A DNA stretch of 25,470 nt from an uncultured Lachnospiraceae bacterium (GTDB lineage Bacteria > Bacillota > Clostridia > Lachnospirales > Lachnospiraceae), in contig CAJTWA010000057.1 of the NCBI GenBank assembly GCA_910580195.1, forward strand, positions 1 through 25,470, written 5' to 3'. The number at the start of each line of letters is the position of its first letter. The stretch's first letter is position 1. A program made the position numbers and the translations under genes. Below, in pieces: positions 15,471-22,860 of this stretch. The notes below the pieces were generated by a model. It did no database searches and had not been told where the DNA came from. It worked only from the letters and a program-made list of their open reading frames with translations.

Positions 15471-16718
15471 ATGAACGTCCTTGGAATCATCGCTGAATAC
15501 AACCCTTTCCACAACGGCCACGCCTACCAGATAGAAACCCTGAAAAAAGAAACAGGCGCCGCCTACGCCATCATCGCCATGGGCGGGAACTTCATGCAGC
15601 GGGGCGCCCCTGCCCTGCTGGAAAAATACACCCGCGCCAAAATGGCCTTAAGCTGCGGCGCAGACCTTGTGCTGGAACTCCCCGCCCTCTATGCCTGCGC
15701 CAGCGCAGAATCCTTCGCCTATGGGGGCGCCGCCCTGCTGGAAGGCACCGGCGTAGTCACCCACCTTGGGTTTGGGACGGAAACGGAGCACCTTCCCATC
15801 CTACAGGAAATCGCCGGTATTTTAACCCGCCAGCCCCAGCAGTTTAGGCAAACCCTGCAGCAGGGATTAAAGCAAGGCCTTTCCTTCCCCGCCGCCCGCT
15901 CCCTCGCTGTAAAAAACTGCCTAGCGCTTTCATGCAGTAAAGGAGAAAACTGCCCCAGCGCAGAACTAGGGCAAATATTATCCTCCCCAAATAATATTTT
16001 AGCAATCGAATACTTAAAAGCCCTGTCCCGCTGCCATTCCTCCATCCTCCCAAGCCCGCTTCTCCGCCGGGGCCAGCGCTACCACGACCAGTCCCCCGGG
16101 CAGGAATTCCCCTCCGCCTCTGCCATACGCGCCAGCATATGGGAACCAGGTTCCCTTCCCCTCCTAAAACACGCTATGCCCGCCCCCGCCTTTGCAATTT
16201 TAAAGGATTATCCCCACCCCTTCCTGCAAGAAGACGACTTTTCCGCACTGCTCCACTACAAGCTGCTCACAGAATCCCCAGAACAGCTTTCCCGCTATGC
16301 AGACAGCTCCCCTTCCCTCGCCCAGCGCATAAAAAAAGAGGAAAACTCCTTCCTCTCCTGGTCCAGCTTCTGCCAGCGCCTAAAAACCAAAAACATCACC
16401 TACACCCGCTTAAGCCGCATCTTCCTCCATATGCTGCTCAACATCCATACGGAAGGCTGCTCCCCCCTCCCGCCGCCATCCTACCTGCGCGTACTAGGCT
16501 TTTGCAAGCAATCCGCCCCCCTCCTCGCCGCCATAAAAACCCACGGGTCCCTCCCCCTCCTCACCAGCCCCGCCTCCGCCCCCAAACTCCTCCCCGCCCC
16601 AGCCCAAGCCCTCCTCGCCCACGACCTAGCCGCCTCTAACCTATACCGCATCGGCCTAGCCGCCAAAGGCGACAACACCCTAAAAAACGACTACCAACAC
16701 CCCATCGCCCTCACCTAA
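15471..16718 (+). CDS. tmcAL: tRNA(Met) cytidine acetate ligase TmcAL (YlbM family nucleotidyltransferase)
   Basis: TmcAL uses ATP and acetate to make N4-acetylcytidine at the wobble base of elongator tRNA-Met. The 415-residue protein begins MNVLGIIAEYNPFHNGHAYQI, with the nucleotidyltransferase HNGH motif at 14-17, MGGNFMQRGAPALLEKY and LVLELPALYACASAE, all typical. The RYHDQSPGQEFPSASAIR stretch marks the later part of the domain. The ATG at 15471 has GGAGG seven bases upstream. It is the only full gene on the plus strand, and its codons are very rich in C at third positions, becoming extreme toward the end. This fits a gene placed against the strand skew. Its substrate acetate is also the product of the nearby ackA. 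Confidence 0.92.
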   Translation: MNVLGIIAEYNPFHNGHAYQIETLKKETGAAYAIIAMGGNFMQRGAPALLEKYTRAKMALSCGADLVLELPALYACASAESFAYGGAALLEGTGVVTHLGFGTETEHLPILQEIAGILTRQPQQFRQTLQQGLKQGLSFPAARSLAVKNCLALSCSKGENCPSAELGQILSSPNNILAIEYLKALSRCHSSILPSPLLRRGQRYHDQSPGQEFPSASAIRASIWEPGSLPLLKHAMPAPAFAILKDYPHPFLQEDDFSALLHYKLLTESPEQLSRYADSSPSLAQRIKKEENSFLSWSSFCQRLKTKNITYTRLSRIFLHMLLNIHTEGCSPLPPPSYLRVLGFCKQSAPLLAAIKTHGSLPLLTSPASAPKLLPAPAQALLAHDLAASNLYRIGLAAKGDNTLKNDYQHPIALT

Positions 16719-16777
16719 CCCAACCCAAATTTAGCACGAACAGAAAAGCAACCACCTGGAAAACCCAAATCATACCC

Positions 16778-16879
16778 CCTAACTTAAGCCAACACCCAAC
16801 AGTTCTGGGCAGGGGAAAAGCTAAGTTCCACGGACATTTCTTTCCTAACTTAAGCCAACACCCAGCAGTTCTGGGCAGG
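16778..16879 (+). repeat. Direct repeat of the left arm of structured element B
   Basis: A 36-base unit starting CCTAACTTAAGCCAACACCC occurs at 16778-16813 and 16844-16879 with one difference, a period of 66 bases. The end of the second copy is the outer part of the left stem arm of element B. Element A has the same arrangement with a period of 65 bases but an unrelated unit sequence. Confidence 0.88.
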
Positions 16880-17047
16880 AACCCCCTCCCCTGCAAACAA
16901 TTCAGGGACGCCCTTAATGGAGGTGAAATCCACTGCTTACGAAGGCTTAGTGATGAAGGCTATCCTGAATCACTTAGCCGTAGTTAGCAGTTAGTTCACC
17001 GGAATGTTGTCCCGTTTGCAGGGGAGGGGGTTCCTGCCCAGAACTGC
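16865..17047. ncRNA. Structured element, copy B (arm-core-arm foldback; candidate non-coding RNA)
   Basis: A perfect 27-bp inverted repeat (16865-16891 with 17021-17047) encloses the same 127-base core as copy A (16893-17019). A T-A pair at 16892/17020 joins the arms to the first core helix, giving an unbroken stem of 34 bp. The stem sequence is different from copy A, except for a C-rich inner end, while the core is 83% identical. Core helices are GCAAAC/GTTTGC, GGGAC/GTCCC, GGTGAA/TTCACC and an 11-bp hairpin GGCTTAGTGAT/ATCACTTAGCC with one T-T mismatch, capped by AGG-CTAT-CCT. Both copies are followed by CGTCC or GTCC and a C-rich tract. It lies between the convergent ends of tmcAL and purH, so it might also act as a two-way terminator. 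Confidence 0.75.
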
Positions 17048-17113
17048 GTCCCTCCCGCTCAACCTATATCAAAAAACCTAACCTAATTATTTACCTTCCA
17101 GCGTACTCAAATA

Positions 17114-18292
17114 TCAATGATGGAACAGCCGTATCCCCGTAAAGCACATCGCCATCCCATACTTATTGCAAGTATCAATCACATTGTCATCCCGGATTGA
17201 CCCGCCCGGCTCCGCCACATAAGCAACCCCGCTCTTATGCGCCCGCTCAATATTATCCCCAAATGGGAAAAACGCATCCGACCCAAGGGCAACCCCTTCC
17301 ATTTGATCCAGCCATTCCCGCTTCTCTTCCCGGGTAAACACCTCCGGCTTCACCTTAAAAATTTTCTCCCAAGCGCCATCCGCTAAGACATCCATACAAT
17401 CCTCCCCAATATACAGATCAATGGAATTATCCCTGTCTGCCCGGCCAATGCCATCCACAAACTGAAGCCCCAGCACCTTCGGGGACTGCCGCAAAAACCA
17501 GTTATCCGCCTTCTGCCCAGCCAGACGGGTACAATGGATCCTAGACTGCTGCCCCGCGCCAATCCCAATGGCCTGCCCCCCTTTCGCATAGCAGACCGAA
17601 TTGGACTGGGTGTACTTCAGCGTAATCATCGCAATGGCAAGGTCAATTTTAGCCGGTTCCGGGATGTCCTTACATTCCGTCACCACATTGGAAAAGAAAT
17701 CCTTTCCAATCTCCAGCTCATTCCTGCCCTGCTCAAAGGTAATGCCAAACACTTCCTTGTGTTCCAGCAGATCCGGCACATAGTCTGGGTCTATCTCAAT
17801 CACGTTGTAATTCCCTTTTTTCTTCGCCTTTAAAATCTCCAAAGCCTCCGGCTCATACCCCGGCGCAATCACCCCGTCGGAAACCTCCCGCTTGATAATC
17901 AGCGCAGTTGCCTTGTCACAGACATCCGACAAGGAAATAAAATCCCCAAACGAGGACATGCGGTCTGCCCCTCTGGCCCTTGCATACGCATTTGCAAGAG
18001 GGGTAAACTCCATTTCCATATCATCCACCCAGTAGATTTTTTTCTCCACCTCCGTCAAAGGGAGGCCGACTGCCGCCCCCGCCGGGGAAACGTGCTTGAA
18101 AGAAGTTGCCGCCGCAAGCCCGGTAGCCTTCTTTAACTCTTTCACCAACTGCCACCCGTTCAATGCATCCAGAAAATTAATGTAGCCCGGCTTGCCGTTT
18201 AACACTTTAATTGGCAGTTCCCCGTTTTCCATGTAAATTCTGGACGGTTTCTGGTTCGGGTTGCACCCATATTTCAATTCTAATTCCTGCAT
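17114..18292 (-). CDS. purH: AICAR formyltransferase (PurH formyltransferase domain only)
   Basis: This enzyme formylates AICAR to FAICAR with 10-formyl-tetrahydrofolate, the ninth step of purine synthesis. The 392-residue protein corresponds to the C-terminal half of bifunctional PurH and begins LELKYGCNPNQKPSRIY. The folate/AICAR site motifs are SFKHVSPAGAAVG (about 64-76), KYTQSNSVCYAKGGQAIGIGAGQQSR (given here in part: SNSVCYAKGGQAIGIG) and ALGSDAFFPFGDNIERA. The N-terminal IMP cyclohydrolase domain is missing, and the adjacent upstream gene encodes a PurO-type cyclohydrolase that can do that step. GGAGG lies six bases before the ATG at 18292. A repeat-filled gap of 267 bases separates the two genes, and I see no clear promoter in it. 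Confidence 0.94.
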   Translation of the reverse strand: MQELELKYGCNPNQKPSRIYMENGELPIKVLNGKPGYINFLDALNGWQLVKELKKATGLAAATSFKHVSPAGAAVGLPLTEVEKKIYWVDDMEMEFTPLANAYARARGADRMSSFGDFISLSDVCDKATALIIKREVSDGVIAPGYEPEALEILKAKKKGNYNVIEIDPDYVPDLLEHKEVFGITFEQGRNELEIGKDFFSNVVTECKDIPEPAKIDLAIAMITLKYTQSNSVCYAKGGQAIGIGAGQQSRIHCTRLAGQKADNWFLRQSPKVLGLQFVDGIGRADRDNSIDLYIGEDCMDVLADGAWEKIFKVKPEVFTREEKREWLDQMEGVALGSDAFFPFGDNIERAHKSGVAYVAEPGGSIRDDNVIDTCNKYGMAMCFTGIRLFHH

Positions 18293-18386
18293 AAATTTCC
18301 TCCATCTCTTATGATGCCATGATTACCTGCAAAAAATAGGCAAGTAGGCAAATACCCATTTTCCCATGTATTTCCTAATCCCGGAA

Positions 18387-18583
18387 GCATGCTGCTTGCC
18401 CTTGTCCATTAATAGCATGATTTGTCCCTAGTTCACCGAAAACATGTTGCCTATTCTTGTTCATTGATAGCATGATTTGTCCCTAGTTCACCGAAAAGAC
18501 GTTACTTGTTCTTAGTCCATCGAAACGCATTACTTGTCCCCTAATTCATCCAAAACGCATTACTTATTCTTATTAATAATAAC
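18387..18583. repeat. Degenerate tandem repeat, about 28-base unit, seven copies, reaching into purO
   Basis: Units start near 18387, 18415, 18443, 18470, 18498, 18526 and 18556. The marks are GCATGATTTGTCCCTAGTTC (the two central units of this type are exact copies) and CGCATTACTT. The last unit includes the purO stop codon (18560-18562). On the minus strand units five, six and the gene end all read (G)AC/AAT-AAG-TAA, that is, the end of the purO frame. No unique spacers separate the units, so this is not CRISPR. Confidence 0.8.
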
Positions 18584-19273
18584 AGATTCATATTTCCCAG
18601 TTTCAATCTCAATATACCGCACAAACAGGGATACTTTGTTCTCCTCATTCAGGCTGTCCCAAATCTTTTGGGAAAACTCTTGGATACTGCCCTCAATGCT
18701 TACCAGCTTAGGTTCCCCTTCAAAGCTGGGCAGCGGGTTCCCGTCCCCCATATAGGTATGGATAAAATGCCCTTCCCCTGCCTGCGGGTTCTCATAGGCG
18801 AAGGTATAGCGGTTACAGGATTCTGGGCTGCCGTTATTGCTCTTTAAAATAGACATTGCATAATTGTAGCTGCCATTCCCCACATGCATAATGCCGGAAA
18901 TCCGCGGGGTATAGTTGGGGGCATCCGGCTCAAATTCCCTTGTGCGCAGCGACTGCTCAAAGGTCTGCTGCTTGTCCATCAATTCATAAATGGTATCTGT
19001 CTGGTCCCCATTCGTCACAATGGTCTTATTGCCAAGCACCCGCACCGGCGCATAGATAATCAGGCTTGGGTCGCTTAACTTGGACGGGTCAAAGGCTTGG
19101 GTGCGGATCCCTTCCCCATCCTCCACAAAAATCCGGTTCCTGCTGTTCTCGCTCCTGCCCATAATGAAGTAAGCGGTAACTGCATGTTTCCCATCCTTGG
19201 ATTTCCCAACCACAATCCCCCTGCCCGGATAAGAATTGCCCTTTAACTCTGTTTCCAATGATAACATTTTCAC
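18560..19273 (-). CDS. purO: PurO-type IMP cyclohydrolase
   Basis: This family closes FAICAR to IMP, the last step of purine synthesis, and is best known from archaea. The 237-residue protein shows YPGRGIVVGKSKDGKHAV near the N-terminus, AYFIMGRSENSRNRIF, and HVGNGSYNYAMSILKS (about 130-145), which I take as the PurO (IMP_cyclohyd) pattern. It lies upstream of the stand-alone formyltransferase, so together they replace bifunctional PurH. I chose the GTG at 19273 because AAGGAGG is eight bases upstream; an ATG two codons later would be 14 bases away. A sigma-A promoter at 19349-19377 follows directly on the cheV terminator. The extreme 3' end belongs to the tandem repeat downstream. Confidence 0.88.
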   Translation of the reverse strand: MKMLSLETELKGNSYPGRGIVVGKSKDGKHAVTAYFIMGRSENSRNRIFVEDGEGIRTQAFDPSKLSDPSLIIYAPVRVLGNKTIVTNGDQTDTIYELMDKQQTFEQSLRTREFEPDAPNYTPRISGIMHVGNGSYNYAMSILKSNNGSPESCNRYTFAYENPQAGEGHFIHTYMGDGNPLPSFEGEPKLVSIEGSIQEFSQKIWDSLNEENKVSLFVRYIEIETGKYESVIINKNK

Positions 19274-19348
19274 TCTGGTATCCTCCTTATGCTTGGTGTC
19301 TTTGCCTGTTCTGCTGCCGCCATCCCAGATACGGCATGGCCCATGCCC

Positions 19349-19377
19349 ATTCTACCATGTAATTTTTCCCATTACAA
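19349..19377 (-). promoter_or_regulatory. Sigma-A promoter for purO(-purH)
   Basis: TTGTAA (19372-19377), 17 bases and TAGAAT (19349-19354) on the minus strand, immediately behind the cheV terminator. No PurBox pair was recognised by eye. Confidence 0.6.
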
Positions 19378-19379
19378 GC

Positions 19380-19417
19380 AAAAAAACTGCCGGGAGCCCA
19401 TGCTCCCAAGCAGTTTT
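19380..19417 (-). terminator. Intrinsic terminator after cheV
   Basis: On the minus strand AAAACTGC (19410-19417) and GGGAGC pair with GCTCCC and GCAGTTTT (19383-19390) around a loop ATGG, followed by a T run. It separates the cheV transcript from purO. Confidence 0.85.
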
Positions 19418-19424
19418 CCTTTCC

Positions 19425-19539
19425 CTATGCCATTCGCTTCAGCCCCAGCAGCTTTTCTGGGTTTATCCTGCCCTGACATTCCTTCCTTCTGGAATTATGC
19501 CATCTGTTCCTGTTCCAGCAGCCTTTCCCGCTGGGCTTA
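19425..19539 (-). repeat. Two extra copies of the cheV 3' end behind the gene
   Basis: The cheV end KELLEQKQMA-stop is followed in the same frame, 42 bases (14 codons) later, by RERLLEQEQMA-stop (TAA at 19495-19497). Another 70 bases on comes EKLLGLKRMA-stop (TAG at 19425-19427). The first pair shares CTGCTGGAACAG and CAGATGGCATAA exactly. Confidence 0.8.
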
Positions 19540-20466
19540 TGCCATCTGTTTCTGTTCCAGCAGTTCCTTCCTCTTGTCGAGAAGGTCGTCAATTGCGCTC
19601 ACCAACTTGCCGATTTCCGGCTTGGTAAGCTGGGCGTCCGCCCCTAACATCTCGCCCTTGCGCCTCATTTCCTCATTGACAAGGGAGGAGAAAATAACGA
19701 CCGGGATATGCTTCAGCTCGTCATCTTCTTTAATCAGCTTCGTCAGGCGGTGGCCGTCCATTAACGGCATCTCAATATCAGTAATTACCATATGTACCTT
19801 GTCGTCCAGATCCCCGGATTTGCGGAACTCGCAGAGCCGGTCCCAAAGCTCCTGCCCATTGTTGTTGACAATCAGCTTGGTATAGCCTGATTTCTTCAGG
19901 CAGTCGGTAATCAGCTTGGACAGCAATGGAGAATCCTCCGCCACCATAATCGGGGAATCGCTCCTGTTGCGTTCCTCCAAATCATCCAAGTCAGAAACCT
20001 GCAGCCCCGTTTCCGGGCTGATATCCGTTACAATCTTCTCGAAGTCCAGAATCACAATCAGCCGGTCCTCCAGCTTAATCACGCCAGTGGACACGCCGCT
20101 TTCCTCTATATTAATCGTAGCATCCGGCGTAATAATGTCTGCCCAGGAAAGCCTGTGGATGCCGCATACTTCGTCCACATGGAAGGCAATGTTCAGCTTA
20201 TTGAAGTTGGTAATAATGAACAGCCCATCCTGCTCAATGTCCGGAAGCCCCAAGCAGCACCGCAGATTAATCACGCTAATCATCGTATCTCTTGGCATAA
20301 ATATACCTTCCACACTTGGATGTGCATTAGGAATCGGAGTAACGGGCTGATATGTCAAAATTTCCCGTATTTTCGCTACATTGATACCGTAATGATTTCC
20401 AGCTAATGTAAATTCTAAAACCTCCAGCTCATTTGTGCCATTCTCCAAAAGAATATTTGTATCCAT
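19537..20466 (-). CDS. cheV: Chemotaxis protein CheV (CheW domain plus receiver domain)
   Basis: CheV couples chemoreceptors to CheA and has a phosphorylatable receiver thought to act in adaptation. The 309-residue protein has a CheW-like half (about 10-155: LEFTLAGNHYGINVAKIREIL, SVEGIFMPRDTMISVINL). The receiver half (about 175-300) carries MVAEDSPLLSKLI, VITDIEMPLMDG with the phosphoacceptor aspartate, SSLV and the lysine in LTKPEIG. The ATG at 20466 starts MDTNILLENGTNELEVLEF, the usual beginning, after GGAGAGAG; the open frame to 20505 adds 13 unlikely residues. No other chemotaxis or flagellar gene is in the window, so its partners are elsewhere. An in-frame duplicate of its last codons follows the stop. 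Confidence 0.93.
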   Translation of the reverse strand: MDTNILLENGTNELEVLEFTLAGNHYGINVAKIREILTYQPVTPIPNAHPSVEGIFMPRDTMISVINLRCCLGLPDIEQDGLFIITNFNKLNIAFHVDEVCGIHRLSWADIITPDATINIEESGVSTGVIKLEDRLIVILDFEKIVTDISPETGLQVSDLDDLEERNRSDSPIMVAEDSPLLSKLITDCLKKSGYTKLIVNNNGQELWDRLCEFRKSGDLDDKVHMVITDIEMPLMDGHRLTKLIKEDDELKHIPVVIFSSLVNEEMRRKGEMLGADAQLTKPEIGKLVSAIDDLLDKRKELLEQKQMA

Positions 20467-20519
20467 AATAGTAACTCTCTCCTCTCCGGTATATTTCCGC
20501 GTCAAATATGCTTTTTTTC

Positions 20520-20545
20520 ATTATAGCACATAATTTCTGAAAAAT
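20520..20545 (-). promoter_or_regulatory. Likely cheV promoter
   Basis: A perfect TATAAT (20520-20525 on the minus strand) lies in a very AT-rich stretch 54 bases before the cheV ATG. The -35 box is unclear: TTGTAT would need a 20-base spacer. Confidence 0.5.
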
Positions 20546-20575
20546 ATACAACAATTTTTTCAATTTTATAAATAT

Positions 20576-21292
20576 TTATTTCAAATTAATCTCAGAGGAT
20601 GCGCCGCCCATCTGCAAGGAAAGCTGAAGGGAAGAAACGTTCTCCGCGTTATCTGCCGGTACCTCAAATAGTAAAATCCCTGCCACCGTCTGCGCCGGCT
20701 CTAAAGTGCCCGTGTAAGTGGCTATATCATTTTCCAACATGGTGACTTCATTCTTCACCCCTGCCTCCCCATTTATCTTCAACGTAAAAATCGGCTGCTT
20801 CGTCAGCAGGTCGCAGGCCACAGGTTCCGTGCCCGTATTGGAAATGTTCACATTTAGGATTAGGAACACATTCCCTTCCGCCGCATCGGAGGAATAGTAG
20901 TCCCCCTGCTTATAGCTGTCGTAAATAGAGTAATCCTGATAGGAAAATTCTATGCCCGGGACTGCAAGCGCTTCTGTCATGGACACTGCCGACGCCTGCC
21001 CGCCTTCCGGCTCCTGCTGGCTGCCTTGGCTTCCGCTTTCCGGCTCCTGCCCTTCTGTTTCCGGCTCTTTTTCCCCTTCCACAGGCGGTTCCTCTTCCTC
21101 CTCTTCTTCCTTCGGATATACCCCTGACATCCCTTCCTGCTGGTAGCTATTGTGTTTTGCAAGGGTCCCGGCTGAATAATTGACAATCACCGCCTCTTCG
21201 CTTTCTGTCAACACCGCCATCTCATCCCCGCAGCCTGCAAGAAGAAATGCCGCGGCCACCAATGCCGTCCCCATTTTTATGAATTTCTTCAT
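20576..21292 (-). CDS. Lipoprotein with DUF4352-like domain
   Basis: The 238-residue protein starts with a lipoprotein signal peptide (MKKFIKMGTALVAAAFLLAGC, the lipobox LLAG-C placing the acylated cysteine at residue 21), so it should be anchored on the outer face of the membrane. A low-complexity linker follows (about 60-105), with a run of seven glutamates and many E, G, Q, P residues. The last 110 residues resemble DUF4352-type beta-sandwich domains (EGNVFLILNVNISNTGTEPVACDLL). No enzyme motif is visible. AAAAGGAGAAC precedes the ATG. It lies downstream of the histidine kinase gene but has its own promoter, so it may or may not be a target of that system. Confidence 0.8.
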   Translation of the reverse strand: MKKFIKMGTALVAAAFLLAGCGDEMAVLTESEEAVIVNYSAGTLAKHNSYQQEGMSGVYPKEEEEEEEPPVEGEKEPETEGQEPESGSQGSQQEPEGGQASAVSMTEALAVPGIEFSYQDYSIYDSYKQGDYYSSDAAEGNVFLILNVNISNTGTEPVACDLLTKQPIFTLKINGEAGVKNEVTMLENDIATYTGTLEPAQTVAGILLFEVPADNAENVSSLQLSLQMGGASSEINLK

Positions 21293-21346
21293 AAGTATGT
21301 TCTCCTTTTTATGCTAATGCATATTCCTTTTTCTATCACTAATTGT

Positions 21347-21375
21347 ATTCTACCATTATTTTTCCCGCAGGGCAA
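21347..21375 (-). promoter_or_regulatory. Sigma-A promoter for the lipoprotein gene
   Basis: TTGCCC (21370-21375), 17 bases and TAGAAT (21347-21352) on the minus strand, just behind the histidine kinase stop. The -35 box forms part of a small GGGCAA/TTGCCC inverted repeat. Confidence 0.5.
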
Positions 21376-21390
21376 CCATAATTTTTGCCC

Positions 21391-22860
21391 TTACTGGCTC
21401 CGGTTGTCTAACTCAAACCAGAACACTACCCCCCGTTCCACGTTGTATGCCCCGCAGTTCTGGTGGAAGGAATCCATAATGGCTTTTACAATGGAAAGGC
21501 CTATGCCGTTCCCGCCGTACTCCCTTGTCCGGGCCTTGTCCACTTTATAAAATTTATCCCAGATATGGCCTAGCTCTTCTTCCGGGATATGGTTCCCGGT
21601 GTTGAACACCTCCACCCGCACCGCTTCAATCCCCGGCAGGACGGAAATTTCAATCTGCTTTTCCCCGGCGGCATAATGGATGGCGTTGCTGATATAGTTG
21701 GTTAGGACCTGCTCCGTCTTAAATTCATCCGCCCACACATAGATTGGCCCCGCCCCGTTCAGCTTGAGGGAAATATTTCCCTGCTCCCGCAAAATGGCAG
21801 TGGAATTGATGACGCCCCCAATGACCTCCATCAAGTCAAACCGCTCAAAGACCACTTGGTCGCTGCCCGACTCCAGCTGGTTTAAGGTAAGGAGGTTCTT
21901 CACAAGCTGGTTCATCTTGTCCGCCTCGTCCATGATGACTTCACAGTAAAATTCCCGGCTGTCCGCATCGTCATTGATACATTCCGAAAGCCCCTCCGCG
22001 TACCCTTGGATTAAGGCAATGGGGGTTTTCAGCTCATGGGACACATTGGAAATAAATTCCTTGCGCATCTTGTCAATCTCTGTTTTCTTTTCTATGTCTA
22101 TTTTCAGTTCGTTATTTGCGCTTTTCAGTTCTGAAATCGTCTTCTCCAAGGTTTCCGAAAGCTGGTTCATATGTTCCCCCAGCAAGTCCACCTCGTTTTT
22201 CCCTTTGCTCTGGAATTTTGCCTCAAAATCCAAGTTTGTCATCCTTCTGGAAATTTCTGCAAGCTGCAGGATTGGGTTGGTAATCCTGCGCGTCACAAAA
22301 TAAATGATGGCCGCGCACAAAATAACTGCCACAATCCCCACATAAGCCAAAAAACGGTTGGCAATCCCTACGCTTTCCTTAATGCTTTCCACCGCGGTCC
22401 GCATCAGGATGATGTTCCCGTCCTGCAAATTGCCCCACAGCACAAGGTAATCTGTCTTGAGCCTCCGGTCAGCGGTCTTTTCCACCGTATACTGCTCCGT
22501 GTTCTCCAGTACCTCGGCATTTTTATCCGTCCGGAAAATAAGCTCCAGAAACTGGAGCAGCAGTGTTTCATCGTCCCCTACGTTGGAGTCTAGGATGGTC
22601 TGGTCGGAGCTTATTATCATCATGGTAATATTGCTGTTGGCGCACTGCTTTTCCAGCCTAAGCCGGAACTGCTCCGTGCGCGACTCGCCCTCCGCGATGG
22701 CTTCATCCACCATGCAAAGGGTTGCCAATAACTTCTGCTGCTTATGCTCTATATAATAATCTTCCAATAGGGTGGTATTGATAAACCAGCACAGCAGGAC
22801 CGTCCCGGCTACAATGCTTATCATGATGGCAGTGATTTTGCTTGTAATGGAATTTCTCAT
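21391..22860 (-). CDS. Membrane sensor histidine kinase
   Basis: The 489-residue kinase has one membrane segment at about 10-32, an extracytoplasmic sensor region (about 33-170) and a second segment at about 171-190 (LAYVGIVAVILCAAIIYFV). A HAMP linker (190-245) and the dimerisation/phosphoacceptor helix FISNVSHELKTPIALIQG with H275 follow. The ATP-binding domain has N-box NYISNAIHYA, VFNTGNHIPEEELGHIWDKFYK and GGNGIGLSIVKAIM. All catalytic motifs are present. Its ATG overlaps the stop of the response regulator by four bases (ATGA), so the pair is translationally coupled. The layout is that of PhoR/VanS-type kinases; the signal cannot be read from the sequence. Confidence 0.94.
   Translation of the reverse strand: MRNSITSKITAIMISIVAGTVLLCWFINTTLLEDYYIEHKQQKLLATLCMVDEAIAEGESRTEQFRLRLEKQCANSNITMMIISSDQTILDSNVGDDETLLLQFLELIFRTDKNAEVLENTEQYTVEKTADRRLKTDYLVLWGNLQDGNIILMRTAVESIKESVGIANRFLAYVGIVAVILCAAIIYFVTRRITNPILQLAEISRRMTNLDFEAKFQSKGKNEVDLLGEHMNQLSETLEKTISELKSANNELKIDIEKKTEIDKMRKEFISNVSHELKTPIALIQGYAEGLSECINDDADSREFYCEVIMDEADKMNQLVKNLLTLNQLESGSDQVVFERFDLMEVIGGVINSTAILREQGNISLKLNGAGPIYVWADEFKTEQVLTNYISNAIHYAAGEKQIEISVLPGIEAVRVEVFNTGNHIPEEELGHIWDKFYKVDKARTREYGGNGIGLSIVKAIMDSFHQNCGAYNVERGVVFWFELDNRSQ

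Noticed and set aside
16139..16639. Proline/arginine-rich frame overlapping tmcAL
   Set aside because: A product of the C-rich composition in another frame; no independent start.
18387..18583. 28-base repeats of CRISPR-like length
   Set aside because: Units are directly adjacent and degenerate, with no spacers.
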